DNA of 64,000 nucleotides from Proteiniphilum acetatigenes DSM 18083 (GCF_000380985.1 NZ_KB905702.1:62001-126000), one strand, 5' to 3'; counted from the first letter of the stretch, positions 9,101 to 19,288 are shown. Program-made: numbers and translations. The notes: generated by a model not told the origin, from the letters alone.

Positions 9101-12016
9101 TCCGCTTCTTAGCTCTCCACTTACGGTTACTGGTGTATGTGTTCCGCTTGTTGCTGCGTTGATGGCATCTTTGTAAATGACAGGTGCGCTCGCTTTTACA
9201 GACCAGTATGTTGCCTTTACTACTGCTTCATCTATAGCAGCTTGAACGTCCTCGGGTGCGGGAGACCAGTCCATGGCTTTACCACCAAGCTCCACCTTCC
9301 AGTTCCGATAGTATAATTTTGTGCCAATCGCAATATCCGCACTCTTTTTCGTCACGAGCGTGGGCATTCGTGACGGGTTGTTTTCGGTTCTCGATATTCT
9401 CGTCCATACGTTCGGTGTCAAGGTGCGGTATGTTCCGCTTCCCAGCGCCACCTCCATTGCCACGGCACTCATCACCTCGACGCTTGTCGTTATCTGTCCG
9501 GTTAATAAGACGCTGAAATTGGCCAATGAGCTGAACAGTGGCCCGTAGGTGCTTATAAAATGCTGGTTATCGGTGGCATCCCGTCCATAAACCCAGTTCA
9601 CACCATCTTCAACTCCCTTTGCTATCGGCCAATTCGTGGAATGGTTGGGTAAAATATTGTTCCAGTTGGCGGAATTTAACAGGTAATTCCTACCTCCGAT
9701 CTGAAGATTATCCACCGTCTTATCAATCGCATCCTGATCCGTATACCTCACCCTTTTAATCCAGTGAGCCTCGACGAAAGTTGTGCTATCCTGTGTTGCT
9801 GTTAGTATCTCCCCTTGCTTGTAGGCGGTACCGTTAACGGTTCTATCTGCATTCAATACCCACGTGTCACCCAGATGGTAATTAGACGGCTGGACAAGGA
9901 AGGTAGTGCTTTTCCCGTCCGCTGTAGCTTGTGCCTGAGCTGCCTGTTGTAATGCTTTTACGGCATCGCTGTCGGCGATCTGTGTCCAACTGTAAACAGA
10001 TCCATTCTTTACGAAACGCCAACTTTTTCCGGCATCCGCTGCGGGGGATGGCTGTGTGTTGGTGAAGGTATCGCCAATATGCCTGTCTTTTTCCGTATCA
10101 GTTGTCCAGTCCGAGGCGGGATAATTGCTTAAAGTTGGCGAATAGGCATCAAACCAGTTCGATACTTCACCGTCGATCTGCTGTTGAAGGTGATCAATAT
10201 TATCTTGGGCGACATCAAGTATAGCTTGATTTTTATAATCTTCAATATCTTGCCTTGCCTGTTCTAACGCTGACGAAAAAGCATTTAATTGTGTTGCATA
10301 AGCAGCTAATTTGCTGTCGATATCATTTTTTTCAGCCTCGGTGATTTTACCGTCAGCGATCGCAGAACTGATTGCGTCCGTAACGCTTGTATATGCGGTT
10401 TGATAAGCGCTCCAGGCATTTGTGAGAGGCGTCTTATTTATGAGATTGATATTACCACGAATAACAAGGTATTGGGCATTCATTTGCCCGCGCTCGATGT
10501 ATAGCCTATCGAGTACGGATTGTATAATAGCCAACTCAGACTCTGTTACGATCCCATCCCGGAATATTGTTTCAAGCGTATTCCTAACATTCACCTGCTT
10601 TGCGAGTATTTCATTCCTTACGTCGTTGACCTTACTTTCGACATACTTCTCCCAGTTCTCTTCCAGATAGTTTGAGACGGTTGCGGATATTGCTCCGGTA
10701 TGCAGGTTTTTTTCAAGCTCCGTAATACGGATAACCTGATAGAAATTCCTTTGCGGAATAGAAATAACAACCAGGTCGCCGATGATTAATTCCGGCTTAT
10801 TCCTCATGTATCGGTAATCAATATCAAGGGAGAATTTAACCCGCTTCTTTGAGAACAAATTCAGATACTTGTTCCCCTTATTACGCAAACGGGTAATGGA
10901 AGCCGTTACATACGATTCAGGCATGAGTACGCCGGTGAAGTTGAATTCATCACCAACTTTTGCCTTCTTACTCGAATTCGGGATTGTCGGTTTTGTTCCG
11001 TCTGCACCTGCCAACGCCGTTTCATCTTCCTGCTCGATAAGTGTTATTTGTTTATTTGAGTTTTGCCATTGGAATTTGAACGGCACTCCCAAAAGGTCGC
11101 CAGTGAGGAAATTGATCCTTGCATTGTCACCTACAGCGACAGCTGCCACATCAAAATCAATTTGCGGACAAGTCAGGATCTTGTTATTGTCGCCGGAGAC
11201 AGTTGCAACGGTACCGACGAATTTAGGGAACTCTTCCTCAAACCTCTTTTTCTTTTCAACGACTTTAGAATGTTCGGAAAAATCTTCAAGGTAGTTTTCA
11301 GGCAGTTTTAGATATCCTTCATTGTCGGCATATTCATTAGGTACGTTCTGGTTTCCGCCCCGGACAATTAACCTCGTTACGGTATCCTCTTTATCGACGT
11401 TTTGCTGTTCGAGGGCATACAAGCCCTTGCCGGCTCCTTGCTGGAATGAGTGGTCAGTAATCCGCTCGATCCGTTCAACGAAGTTGATTTGCTTGTTATT
11501 GAAATAATATTCAGCCTGAAATTCATCGGCCAGTTTGTCGAGTACTTCCTTTCCGTTGAGGTCTGAAAAAGTGAGGTTTTTGTAATCGGTATCGATTATT
11601 TCGCCTATTGCCCAACCGGTATCAACACCATCAGGATTACCGGGTGTTATATTGATACACCAAATGAGCAATTCAACAAAATCACGCAATTTTCCGGTAA
11701 GCGTGAATGTCGTGTCCCCTGTAATCCGGTTACAGTACAATTTATTCAAAAGCACATAGAATGGATGTTCAAAAACAAGATCATAGCTGTATTTTACATC
11801 CGACTCGATTGTATATTCAACGTCACGGTTTAGGGTATAATTTACTCCGCCCAATTTGACATAATCACCTTCCTGGATAGGCAGCATTTCATCAACCGTA
11901 ACGGAGATTTGAATTTCATTTACCCCCCTGATCGCTGTTTTGTGCACCGATTGTTTTGCAGAAACTTCACAAATTTCCGTTTCAACCCCTGATATTTTTC
12001 TATATACTTTTATCAT
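6122..12016 (-). CDS. large phage tail protein (hub plus receptor-binding fibre)
   Basis: A 1964-residue tail-tip protein. Residues about 1-465 look like a baseplate hub/Tal domain (MIKVYRKISGVETEI; short beta strands; LVFEHPFYVL), placed just after the distal tail protein as is normal. A helical region (about 470-600) follows with repeated 'DG-I-TE-E' motifs. Then come fibre modules: two copies of a lectin-like segment opening GGRN-LLNS (about 775 and 1305), each ending in D-SPAPEDVQA; Ig-like strands; two short collagen-like Gly-x-y stretches (GQKGDAG, KKGDTG) and paired TQPTTGWSTTQPTW repeats of tail fibres. The C-terminal 300 residues probably bind the receptor. Residues about 1300-1430 are encoded by visibly more AT-rich DNA. 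The ATG overlaps the stop of the preceding gene (ATGA). Confidence 0.85.
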   Translation of the reverse strand: MIKVYRKISGVETEICEVSAKQSVHKTAIRGVNEIQISVTVDEMLPIQEGDYVKLGGVNYTLNRDVEYTIESDVKYSYDLVFEHPFYVLLNKLYCNRITGDTTFTLTGKLRDFVELLIWCINITPGNPDGVDTGWAIGEIIDTDYKNLTFSDLNGKEVLDKLADEFQAEYYFNNKQINFVERIERITDHSFQQGAGKGLYALEQQNVDKEDTVTRLIVRGGNQNVPNEYADNEGYLKLPENYLEDFSEHSKVVEKKKRFEEEFPKFVGTVATVSGDNNKILTCPQIDFDVAAVAVGDNARINFLTGDLLGVPFKFQWQNSNKQITLIEQEDETALAGADGTKPTIPNSSKKAKVGDEFNFTGVLMPESYVTASITRLRNKGNKYLNLFSKKRVKFSLDIDYRYMRNKPELIIGDLVVISIPQRNFYQVIRITELEKNLHTGAISATVSNYLEENWEKYVESKVNDVRNEILAKQVNVRNTLETIFRDGIVTESELAIIQSVLDRLYIERGQMNAQYLVIRGNINLINKTPLTNAWSAYQTAYTSVTDAISSAIADGKITEAEKNDIDSKLAAYATQLNAFSSALEQARQDIEDYKNQAILDVAQDNIDHLQQQIDGEVSNWFDAYSPTLSNYPASDWTTDTEKDRHIGDTFTNTQPSPAADAGKSWRFVKNGSVYSWTQIADSDAVKALQQAAQAQATADGKSTTFLVQPSNYHLGDTWVLNADRTVNGTAYKQGEILTATQDSTTFVEAHWIKRVRYTDQDAIDKTVDNLQIGGRNYLLNSANWNNILPNHSTNWPIAKGVEDGVNWVYGRDATDNQHFISTYGPLFSSLANFSVLLTGQITTSVEVMSAVAMEVALGSGTYRTLTPNVWTRISRTENNPSRMPTLVTKKSADIAIGTKLYYRNWKVELGGKAMDWSPAPEDVQAAIDEAVVKATYWSVKASAPVIYKDAINAATSGTHTPVTVSGELRSGTTTTSGGFITVTPNGGAEAGTASASPVTIAPANGDGKTSYTVRLYDTAAKTTLLDTMTIPVVFKGASGVNAINVVLSNEADVLPASPEGVVSDYSGSGTIIRVFEGATELDYDGIGTANGKFNVTASATGITAGAKSESGLTCVFANASNMTADNATITFTIIGKTSAGASFSLIKTQTFAKSRTGQKGDAGVSITGVDVEFAKNTSPTTAPTTGWTTTAPTLLEGEQLWTRTKTAYSSGNPTYSTPANITPKKGDTGAVGQGVDSVTEEYAISTSKTTQPTTGWSTTQPTWSSGMYIWSRVKVVYKNPASTIYTGYAVSSEWEAVNALEIGGRNLLLNSNFKTGSYNGWISVYGTHQITQDGYIKTYTSVSAAARIEKAFTLSKIGTFTFSVKVKTNVAISWYNWDGLSIQDIKVKLIEDDFEIHSITFTNTDAGSKIIRGYQPNAPIGTTTLIEWEKLEKGNKATDYSPAPEDVQAEIDTEKTRINDILSDNVADPSEKQYLSNLWQEIYAEYPRIWAQANTYAVDKSNYEAKYTALNNLLSPVLANLTVNSTVSGASIRTAFSEYYDAKTFLLNNITNKVNTTAADALEKANTSKAITDKFGTTVDGGLISTVMMVLRELNSSYETAGISGIQGVLRNNPAYWSGGTYAQALALIQFLSKMSAGTTPGANEYANLAKITMLHNGAAKVGDFIIEESGRIVMVDPSTGKPRLIFGVFNIPTVANLLSETQLGQSVNTGSGAVNMTTPQVTLSGSVTVSQDNSTLTFGGTLMTITVFRGPGLASANVALKVYRNGILYANIAGVSVSVSSGESGYNEVNTGVKVLTGVPTGTYTLRAELTWTGDPISIDGGVPTSTLAWSFSKNVEYFQFGLDGMMSWWQDFHVHMSRNGGFDGRAAADKWNTPGVLAAGSSTSGGVQSNVWGAKSNAGGITIISGGFRVPLSNMSHNKYVVQITPHTNTTFRVGTKTNANFEIFGTGGFDYVVIGNNYNT

Positions 12017-12768
12017 ACCACTGTTGCCCTTAATGTGAATTTAATGATGTTTTCGGCTATAATATTCGCCGTCAATCCGTCTTTAAAATATACGGAGAAG
12101 GTGTTGTTCCTGATCGATAGTGTGCGTAGCCCCGGAGACATCAAAAGAGAATGGAATTGAGCCATTTTATAGTAGATATCTGTAAAGTTGACCCCGACCA
12201 TTGAACAGGATAAATCGATAGTCCTCAGCCCCCGGTAATTTGTCCGTATATAGAATTCCGTTGTCTGAATATCAATACGCTTTGCGGCATTTTGTAAGTT
12301 GTTGCTTTGACCGACATGTATGCCGAAATCTTTCACCAGGTTAAAATTATCAATCCGGTATTCGCCTGTTCCGGATGGAGTAATTGTGACAGGTTTTAAG
12401 TCTACATTATTCTGCCAGAAAGGAACGAGTACTTTGCAGTAACCACCAACTTCCTGAACGGTTATTTCATCTTTCTGGATAACCTGAAACATATCATGAT
12501 CGAATGACAATTCCGTACAAACAACGCTTGCCGCCTTAAACGCATCGATATTAATCCGCTTGATTGCGACGCTGAGTGTAAGCGACCGGCCGTCCAACTC
12601 AATATCTTCCGCATCAACGAATGGTTCAATAGATGTTCCCCAATTGTGTTCAGTTGTGCCAATTCGTCTCGGTAAGTTCATGAATCCCTCGAGCGCATAA
12701 AACTGATTGCCCCGGGATGGGATTGCACCGAAAGAGGATAGGGGTGTATTATCAAGTTTATAGATCAT
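12013..12768 (-). CDS. distal tail protein (Dit-like)
   Basis: A 251-residue protein between the tape measure gene and the hub gene, overlapping both by 4 bases (ATGA). That position and length, the N-terminal start MIYKLDNTPLSSFGAIP and the mixed beta-strand content are typical of Dit-type proteins, which form the ring joining the tail tube to the tip. No residue-level signature is decisive, so the call rests mainly on gene order. Confidence 0.65.
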   Translation of the reverse strand: MIYKLDNTPLSSFGAIPSRGNQFYALEGFMNLPRRIGTTEHNWGTSIEPFVDAEDIELDGRSLTLSVAIKRINIDAFKAASVVCTELSFDHDMFQVIQKDEITVQEVGGYCKVLVPFWQNNVDLKPVTITPSGTGEYRIDNFNLVKDFGIHVGQSNNLQNAAKRIDIQTTEFYIRTNYRGLRTIDLSCSMVGVNFTDIYYKMAQFHSLLMSPGLRTLSIRNNTFSVYFKDGLTANIIAENIIKFTLRATVV

Positions 12769-15700
12769 ATCCTACTTGTGTTTGGCTTTGTATTCTTTTC
12801 AATCTTATCCAATTTCTCTTCGAGCTTCTTTATCCCCTCTTCGAGATAACCGGTATTATCAGCTGTTTCGCGGGTATTGTCCTTTATGGCCTGTAATTCG
12901 TTAAGAAGGGCGTTCAATTCCTTGCCCATATCCGGCATAGGATTCTTTTCAAAGAACTCCCTTATACCCCGAATATCCATAGCCGTCATATTCCAGAGCC
13001 CGACTAATTGGGAGCCGGTTTGTTCGGTCATTTGCGCTTTCAGTTCACCGGTAACGCCGGATGTAGAGGCTTCATCTTTCCATAGTTCAAAACCCCGCTT
13101 TTCCGCCTCTGCCTGCCATTGCTCCATCCACTTCTGGGCATTGTCCATATCGGTGCCGATCGTGTCAAAGAAGTTAGCCATTAGCTCCATTTGCCGTTTA
13201 GCGACCGCCTCCGAACTGTCAAGTTCGTATGTTTTTTCAAGGTCTTCCTGAAGCTTTGCAAATTTTTTAGAGAAGAACAATTCATATGACATCTTTCGCC
13301 CGAGCGCTTCAAGCGCCTCTTCACCCGATTTGCGGAATAGGTCCCATTTATTCGCACCGGTACGGATAGCATTTTCAATCGAATCCATCAAGCCATCGCC
13401 AAGCCCGCCGAAAGTATCACGAAGATCGTCACGGATGACATCCATCAAATCTTCGTATCGACCTTTCATATCTATGATGGCCTGTATCTGCTTACGCTGT
13501 TCGTCCGTTATCTGGGTATTGGTATCAAGGAACGCCTGGGCCGCCTCCACATTAAATTCACCGTTATCATCCCAGAGATCCTTTGCAAGATCCTTTAATG
13601 AAGTGTATTTGTCTTTTTTGCCCCAAAAATTGGCCCACCCGCTGTAATCCTTTGTTTTGATAGCCATCCCTTGTATATCGGTGTAGCCTTTCTTGTAAGC
13701 ATCCAGCAGCGCCTTGGATTCACTACTCATCGTTTTAGTGAGACCTATCCAGCTACCGAAATGCAAACCGCCGAATATGGCAGCTGCAAGGCTCCGGAAT
13801 TCTTTTTGTGTCTCCGGACTGGTAGTTTTACGGATTATTTCATAATATTGAGTAAGCGCTTCCTGTGCATTCTTGGACGCTTCACGGGCTTTTTCCAATC
13901 CGGATGATCCGAATATCGTATCAAAGTCTTTATCATCAACTTCGAGCAATTTCAGGTTGTATGCGTTAAGGAAATCAAGACGGTTTTGCTCGAATTCTTT
14001 TTGTTCTGCCTTTGCCTGGGCGAATGAAGCAATGGTTTGCTCAATCATGTTTTGGGCGCCGCCGATAATAGCGCCGATCCATCCACCTTGCTGAAATCCC
14101 TTAGCAGCGGCTGATATGTTCTCGCTCAAAGCTCCCATCTGGCTGGCGAACTCGGAAAAACGGGAATCGCCGGAAGCCTCAGCTAATTTTTGCATCAGAT
14201 CAGCAAGGGATGATAACCCGTCGGCCGCCTCAACTGCCCCGTCTTTAATGTATTCCAGACCTTTTGCCCGTTGTGCATCCGCTTCGGCTAACAAATAGCG
14301 CCTTGTTTCTTCATTCGCGGCCTTGCTTGCTTTTTCCGTATTTTCAGCAGCCTCTTTCCAGCTATTGAAACCCTTGATGATGCCGGCAAACGGATAGTTG
14401 GTCCGGTCATCCAATTCATCCTGTTTCTGAATGAGTGCATCATAGATGGCTTTAATCTTTTCCGGATCGGCTTTCATTGCCTCAAGCTGGCCTTCTGTAA
14501 AACCGGCTGGCACTGTTGCGTTAACCCCGGAAAGGTAATCGACCAATTTCTTAGCCTCTGCAGTAACTTCTTTAATCCTGCCGGTACTCATCCGGGAAGC
14601 ATCGGAAAATAGTTTTACAAATAATTGTGAACTCTTTTCCGTTTCAGCGATCTCTGCATTATTGATTGATTTCAGGGACTCTTTACGTAGCTTTTCAAGT
14701 ACCGCCAACCGTTCTTTTTCATCAGCAAGGTTCTGGTCTTTTATAGCCTTTGCATCCGCATCGAATTTTTTATTTATGTCGGCCCGCTGCTGTTCATAGG
14801 TCCGGTACTGGTCGAGTAGGGCCTTTTGGTTTTTAGCCTGATTGCTACGGTAGGATGCCCATGCTGTATCATACCAGTTATTCAGTTCTCCCTGTTGGTC
14901 GGTTGGCAATTGACCTATCGAAAAGGTTGTAGGCTTGAATACCCCCTTGCTCCCTGCTCTTTCCCATTCCTTTCGCTCGATCTCCTGTTGCGCCTGGATT
15001 AATTCCTGAGTACGCCGCTGGATGGATAACAGTTCTTTATTATGGTTGAGTTCGATTTGCTTTTCCTGCTTTGCAAACCCATCTTCCATCATATCGATGC
15101 GGGCCTGGGAGATATCCAATTCAGCCTGCCGGACCGCTAATTCCCGCTCAACGGAGGCACGTTTCAGTTCGAGGGTGGAGTTGGCGATTTTCTGGGCGTC
15201 CTTTTGCGCTTTGTTGGCTAATTTTTCTGATTCACCAGTTAGGAGTTCAAGCGTTTCCTTTACACTTTTCAACTCTTTCTCTTTTGCTTCGATATCTGTT
15301 TTATAGTCTGTCGACTCTGTTTTGCCGGAACGTAGGTCTGCCAGATCCTTTTTAAGAACGGCTATTTTGGTTTTTGTTTCCTCGACCTGCTGGTTGATAT
15401 CCTGGGCCGCTTTTTGAGTCCCACTTCCGGCATCTCCGAAGATATCATCCGCCTCTTCGAGAATTTCTTTCAGTTGATATTTAGAACTCAAAATACTGTT
15501 TACATCGTTATAATATTTTGAGATAGCAAAAGAACTCGACTTTCCACTTTCTTCGAAGATGGTTTTGATATACCGGTTGATTTCCCCGGCATCCTGCAAG
15601 GCTGCATCTTCGATACGGGCCTTTATATCGGAAAATGCCTGCTTTCCACGCTCAGCGCCAAGATCTCCGGTTAATCGCTTACGCAGGGAAGAGTATCGGC

Positions 15701-17813
15701 TACCTATGCTTTTCCCAAGTTCTTGGTTATTTTCATCGATGAATTGGTTGCGGAGTTTCGCTCGGGTGTTGCTTTCTATGGCCGCCGTCAACTGATAGTA
15801 AGCATCCTTGGAATATCCTAATACATCAACTTCAAGATTTAGGTTATCAAGATAAGAGCCGTAATTATCGTTGATTTCTTTCTTTATTTGATTGTATCTT
15901 TCGGTTCCCGGCTCTGCACGTTTTAAACTCTCCACCAATGCATCCAGCCGCAATTTTTCAGTTTCGAGCGACTCATTCAGTTTCTTTTGCTGCTTTTCCG
16001 CAGTAGTTTGGTATGTGATAAGTTTGTATAGCCCATACGTCAAAGCAACCGCACCTGCAAGCGCAATAGAAAATGCGTTGGCGCTCAACACGGCATTCAA
16101 TTTTACAGCTACAGCCGCCAACTTGGTTTTGGCAGCCGTGAGGAGCGTTGTGAACGTTATGTTTGCTTTTTTGGAGGCGGTATCTACATTAGTCGATAGG
16201 GTTTCGAGTTGCTGGGCGGCAGTCATGGTTTTTGCCTTGGCGGCCGCCAATTCCTTTACTGTTGAATTATAATTCTGGGCTACCGTATTTTCCTGCAAAA
16301 CGGCCGTGTTTAATCGCTTTTGTGCCGCTTCTGTTTTTTTTGATGATACATTTCCGCTCACGGCTGCAATTTCAGATCTCAATGCAACTACATTACGGGC
16401 TTGCTGTATTTCTTCCTCTTTGGCGGCAATTATTTTTGCATGAATAGACGCAATTTCCCTGTTCTTTGCCGCTATTTTCGCCTCTGTTGCCCCTACGTCT
16501 TTTAGGCTTTGCGCCTGACTTATAGCATCCGCCTTTTGTTCTTCGAGTTTATTCACGAGCAATGCGGCACGGCTTTGTTTTTCAGATGCAAGTAGCATCT
16601 TCTTTTGCAGTGCTACTGTCTTCTCAGCCTCTGCGGTACCGATGATTGCTGCAAGTTCAGCCTGTTTTGCGGCCACATTTTCACTTGCGGCGATTTTTGC
16701 TTCTTTACCGGCAAGCTTTTTTTGCGCAAGCCTGTTTGATTCGGCGGCACTTTCAGCTATTTGCGCTTTCAGGTTTTGCCCCCTGATTTCGATCTCTCTC
16801 TGTATAGCTTTTACGTGCTCCTCTGTTCCTGACTTAAGGTTTAAGGTTGATATCCTTTTCTTTTCCTCTACCGTCAATAGGGCCTCAAGGCTTTTTGCCT
16901 CTTCCGTATATTTAACGGACGCAGTAAACTGTTTGTACGAATCAACCGAAATTATTGCGGCCTTATATACTCCAAGGGCAACCACTACCTCGGCCAATAT
17001 TTTTCCGACCTGTTCATAATTCTCCACAAGCGATATGGCGCCTTTGTAACCGGAATATATAAAATCTTCCTGGCTTTTACCAAGGTTGTTGAACACATCC
17101 TGCCACGCACCCTCCAATTGCGCCTGCAAGCCTTTGATACCCTCTGCCTGCTTTTGTGTCATTCCGTAGAACTTCCCACCCTCGGCAGTAGCGGATGCAA
17201 AGGCATCGGCTACCATTTGAGAGGATATCGCTCCGGACTCCATTTCTTTTTTGAGGTCTGCAATGGATTTTCCGGTTTTTTCAGAAATGACAGAAAGTGG
17301 ATTGAACCCGGCATTAATCATTTGCAGTAGATCCTGGCCCATCAACTTACCGGTCGATGACATTTGAGCGAATGCAAGTGCGAGGGATTGGAAGCGCTGT
17401 TCGTTACCCATAGAGATATCACCCAGCTGCTTGATGGTAGGAATCACCTTTTCAGCCTCAACATTGAAACCCAACAGGGTTTGTGCCGCCTGTGATACGC
17501 CCGAAAGGGAAAGCGGGCTATCGACGGCAAACTGCTTTATCTCGGACATGAATGCCGGCACGCCTTTTCCCCCGAGCAATACCTCGAAGGATGTTTCCAG
17601 CATCTGCATTTCACCCCGGACATTGATAATCTCCTGTCCGAATTGTTTCAACGCCCCGACACCGAAAGCAACGCCAAGCGTTTTACCGGCATTTTTTGCA
17701 AAATCGGATATATCCTGAATATACCTTTTCGCCTCTTCGGAATCCTTTTTCAGGCCGGAATTGTCGATACCGGTGGCAAAGAACAGGGCTCCGTTTTTAT
17801 TTTGAATACCCAT
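12765..17813 (-). CDS. phage tape measure protein
   Basis: Sets tail length and is threaded through the tail tube. The N-terminal tape-measure domain is clear (about residues 60-215), with RGEMQMLETSFEVLLGGKG, MGQDLLQMINAGFNPLSVIS and GLQAQLEGAWQDVFNNLG. Long Ala/Lys/Glu-rich coiled coils (about 300-560 and 800-1100) surround a short hydrophobic segment near residue 580-600 (NAFSIALAGAVALTYGLYKL). A C-terminal coiled coil ends the protein. With 1682 residues, and about 1.5 angstrom of tail per residue as known for the family, a tail near 250 nm is expected. It heads a tail operon under a copy of the late motif. No major tail or assembly-chaperone gene precedes it, which is unusual. Confidence 0.92.
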   Translation of the reverse strand: MGIQNKNGALFFATGIDNSGLKKDSEEAKRYIQDISDFAKNAGKTLGVAFGVGALKQFGQEIINVRGEMQMLETSFEVLLGGKGVPAFMSEIKQFAVDSPLSLSGVSQAAQTLLGFNVEAEKVIPTIKQLGDISMGNEQRFQSLALAFAQMSSTGKLMGQDLLQMINAGFNPLSVISEKTGKSIADLKKEMESGAISSQMVADAFASATAEGGKFYGMTQKQAEGIKGLQAQLEGAWQDVFNNLGKSQEDFIYSGYKGAISLVENYEQVGKILAEVVVALGVYKAAIISVDSYKQFTASVKYTEEAKSLEALLTVEEKKRISTLNLKSGTEEHVKAIQREIEIRGQNLKAQIAESAAESNRLAQKKLAGKEAKIAASENVAAKQAELAAIIGTAEAEKTVALQKKMLLASEKQSRAALLVNKLEEQKADAISQAQSLKDVGATEAKIAAKNREIASIHAKIIAAKEEEIQQARNVVALRSEIAAVSGNVSSKKTEAAQKRLNTAVLQENTVAQNYNSTVKELAAAKAKTMTAAQQLETLSTNVDTASKKANITFTTLLTAAKTKLAAVAVKLNAVLSANAFSIALAGAVALTYGLYKLITYQTTAEKQQKKLNESLETEKLRLDALVESLKRAEPGTERYNQIKKEINDNYGSYLDNLNLEVDVLGYSKDAYYQLTAAIESNTRAKLRNQFIDENNQELGKSIGSRYSSLRKRLTGDLGAERGKQAFSDIKARIEDAALQDAGEINRYIKTIFEESGKSSSFAISKYYNDVNSILSSKYQLKEILEEADDIFGDAGSGTQKAAQDINQQVEETKTKIAVLKKDLADLRSGKTESTDYKTDIEAKEKELKSVKETLELLTGESEKLANKAQKDAQKIANSTLELKRASVERELAVRQAELDISQARIDMMEDGFAKQEKQIELNHNKELLSIQRRTQELIQAQQEIERKEWERAGSKGVFKPTTFSIGQLPTDQQGELNNWYDTAWASYRSNQAKNQKALLDQYRTYEQQRADINKKFDADAKAIKDQNLADEKERLAVLEKLRKESLKSINNAEIAETEKSSQLFVKLFSDASRMSTGRIKEVTAEAKKLVDYLSGVNATVPAGFTEGQLEAMKADPEKIKAIYDALIQKQDELDDRTNYPFAGIIKGFNSWKEAAENTEKASKAANEETRRYLLAEADAQRAKGLEYIKDGAVEAADGLSSLADLMQKLAEASGDSRFSEFASQMGALSENISAAAKGFQQGGWIGAIIGGAQNMIEQTIASFAQAKAEQKEFEQNRLDFLNAYNLKLLEVDDKDFDTIFGSSGLEKAREASKNAQEALTQYYEIIRKTTSPETQKEFRSLAAAIFGGLHFGSWIGLTKTMSSESKALLDAYKKGYTDIQGMAIKTKDYSGWANFWGKKDKYTSLKDLAKDLWDDNGEFNVEAAQAFLDTNTQITDEQRKQIQAIIDMKGRYEDLMDVIRDDLRDTFGGLGDGLMDSIENAIRTGANKWDLFRKSGEEALEALGRKMSYELFFSKKFAKLQEDLEKTYELDSSEAVAKRQMELMANFFDTIGTDMDNAQKWMEQWQAEAEKRGFELWKDEASTSGVTGELKAQMTEQTGSQLVGLWNMTAMDIRGIREFFEKNPMPDMGKELNALLNELQAIKDNTRETADNTGYLEEGIKKLEEKLDKIEKNTKPNTSRI

Positions 17814-17828
17814 AATGGTGTTTTATGG

Positions 17829-17859
17829 TAAAATATAAACCGGTGGGTATTTTCATTAA
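17829..17859 (-). promoter_or_regulatory. candidate phage late promoter, copy 2 (tail operon)
   Basis: Minus-strand TTAATGAAAA, 10 bases, TTTATATTTTA, ending 15 bases before the tape measure ATG. Both blocks are identical to copy 1 while the spacer differs at 8 of 10 positions, so the blocks are selected and the spacer is not. Confidence 0.55.
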
Positions 17860-17938
17860 ACCGGCATGCGTTTACATTTTAATATGTTTTCGTGATAAAA
17901 GTGCGGTTTGTTCACCGGGCGGATAAATAAGGTTGTCA

Positions 17939-17946
17939 CAAAAATA
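17939..17946 (-). promoter_or_regulatory. possible host-type -7 element before the tail operon
   Basis: TATTTTTG on the minus strand matches TAnnTTTG about 125 bases before the tape measure ATG. No TTTG partner is visible at the usual distance. Confidence 0.3.
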
Positions 17947-17971
17947 GGATTTATCATGACATTTTGTAAAA

Positions 17972-19288
17972 TTACGCCACAATAACCGGCCGATCGACTA
18001 CTTTCTTTTGAGGCGGCTTGTTTTTACCTAATACCTCTTCGAGCACCCAGTAACGGACTGCATCGATGGCATGGTTATAATCATCGATCGGCTCGTTAAT
18101 GAAATTATCATTCTTGTCTTTATCCCACGTATAGTTGCGGAACTCTTCCAAAATATTGTACGACCGTTTGGTTATTTTGATATTCAATTCGAGCATCTTA
18201 TCAATACCCGCTTTGATTGAGCCGGAATATTTTTCAACTGGTTTTATCCTTATGCCGGAATTTCGTATTTCATTTACAAGACGGGGATCGGCGCTTTCAC
18301 TGATAACACGACCTTTTTCTTTGTGTAGCTTCAATACTTTAATGATATCAGCCGTACCCATGCGTGTTTTGTAGCACAATTCATCGAGATACAGATCATT
18401 ATCATAAAGTGCACAATCGACAATAGCCGTAGGGTCGTTAGAGTATCCGAAATCCATACCCAACCCACGCTTTTTAACCCAATCAGGTATTTCAGACACA
18501 ATTTCATAGGATGTAAAGATGACACCTTCCGCTATTTCTGCCCATCGGCCAATAACAACATGTGCGTATTTTGAGTTATTGAATTTATGCTTGTCGATTG
18601 ATCCGTCAGGCTTCTTGCATTTTTCAATGGATTTATTCCGGATATCTTCTATCTCCTCGAGGAATACATCATTCAGGTTTGGAATATTATCAAAGTACGT
18701 CGTGTGGATATGGAGAACATTCGGATGGGTGCTTACCTGAACATCCACGCCATCTATTTCAACGATTTTGTGGGTGTTCTTGATGTATTTCTGGTATATG
18801 AAATGATTAACATCAGGCGGGTTCATCACGATGATTACCCGCAGCTGTATGCCCTTTTTACGGATGGAGAGGACTATTTTATCGAAATCCTTTTCATCGG
18901 TCCATTCTTCCCCTTCGTCACAAACAAAAGTAGTGAGCCCCTGGATAGATTTTAGTTTGGCTGTTTGCTTCCCGGAACTTGTTTTTATACCACGAAAAAG
19001 AATTTCACTGCCGGAGTAATTGTTTACGATCTCGTTTTTTGTAACAGAAAAATACTCTTCGGTATTATCCAGTTCGATTTTCTCGTTGAATTCGGGGATA
19101 ACAGACAATTCAGCCGACGTCATTGTATAGCGACTGAATAAAATCAAGTGGCCTTTTTCAAAAGACAGCCGCTCAAGGAATGTGGAAACGTTGAATGATT
19201 TAGCGCTACCACGTCCCCCGGTTACAAGAATTATAAACTTATCTTCATTCTCATATAGCGGATTATATACCGGTTGAACCTTTATCAT
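17972..19288 (-). CDS. terminase large subunit
   Basis: Packages DNA into the prohead using ATP and cuts the concatemer. The ATPase domain has a Walker A (GGRGSAKS, residues 24-31) and a Walker B-like FVCDEGEEW (about 121-129). The C-terminal RNase H-like nuclease has its acidic residues in GMDFGYSNDP (D279), ESADPR (D334) and NHAIDAVRYW (D409). At 438 residues it has the length of the PBSX/Terminase_3 family. The ATG overlaps the terS stop. The next gene downstream is the tape measure gene, not the portal. Confidence 0.93.
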   Translation of the reverse strand: MIKVQPVYNPLYENEDKFIILVTGGRGSAKSFNVSTFLERLSFEKGHLILFSRYTMTSAELSVIPEFNEKIELDNTEEYFSVTKNEIVNNYSGSEILFRGIKTSSGKQTAKLKSIQGLTTFVCDEGEEWTDEKDFDKIVLSIRKKGIQLRVIIVMNPPDVNHFIYQKYIKNTHKIVEIDGVDVQVSTHPNVLHIHTTYFDNIPNLNDVFLEEIEDIRNKSIEKCKKPDGSIDKHKFNNSKYAHVVIGRWAEIAEGVIFTSYEIVSEIPDWVKKRGLGMDFGYSNDPTAIVDCALYDNDLYLDELCYKTRMGTADIIKVLKLHKEKGRVISESADPRLVNEIRNSGIRIKPVEKYSGSIKAGIDKMLELNIKITKRSYNILEEFRNYTWDKDKNDNFINEPIDDYNHAIDAVRYWVLEEVLGKNKPPQKKVVDRPVIVA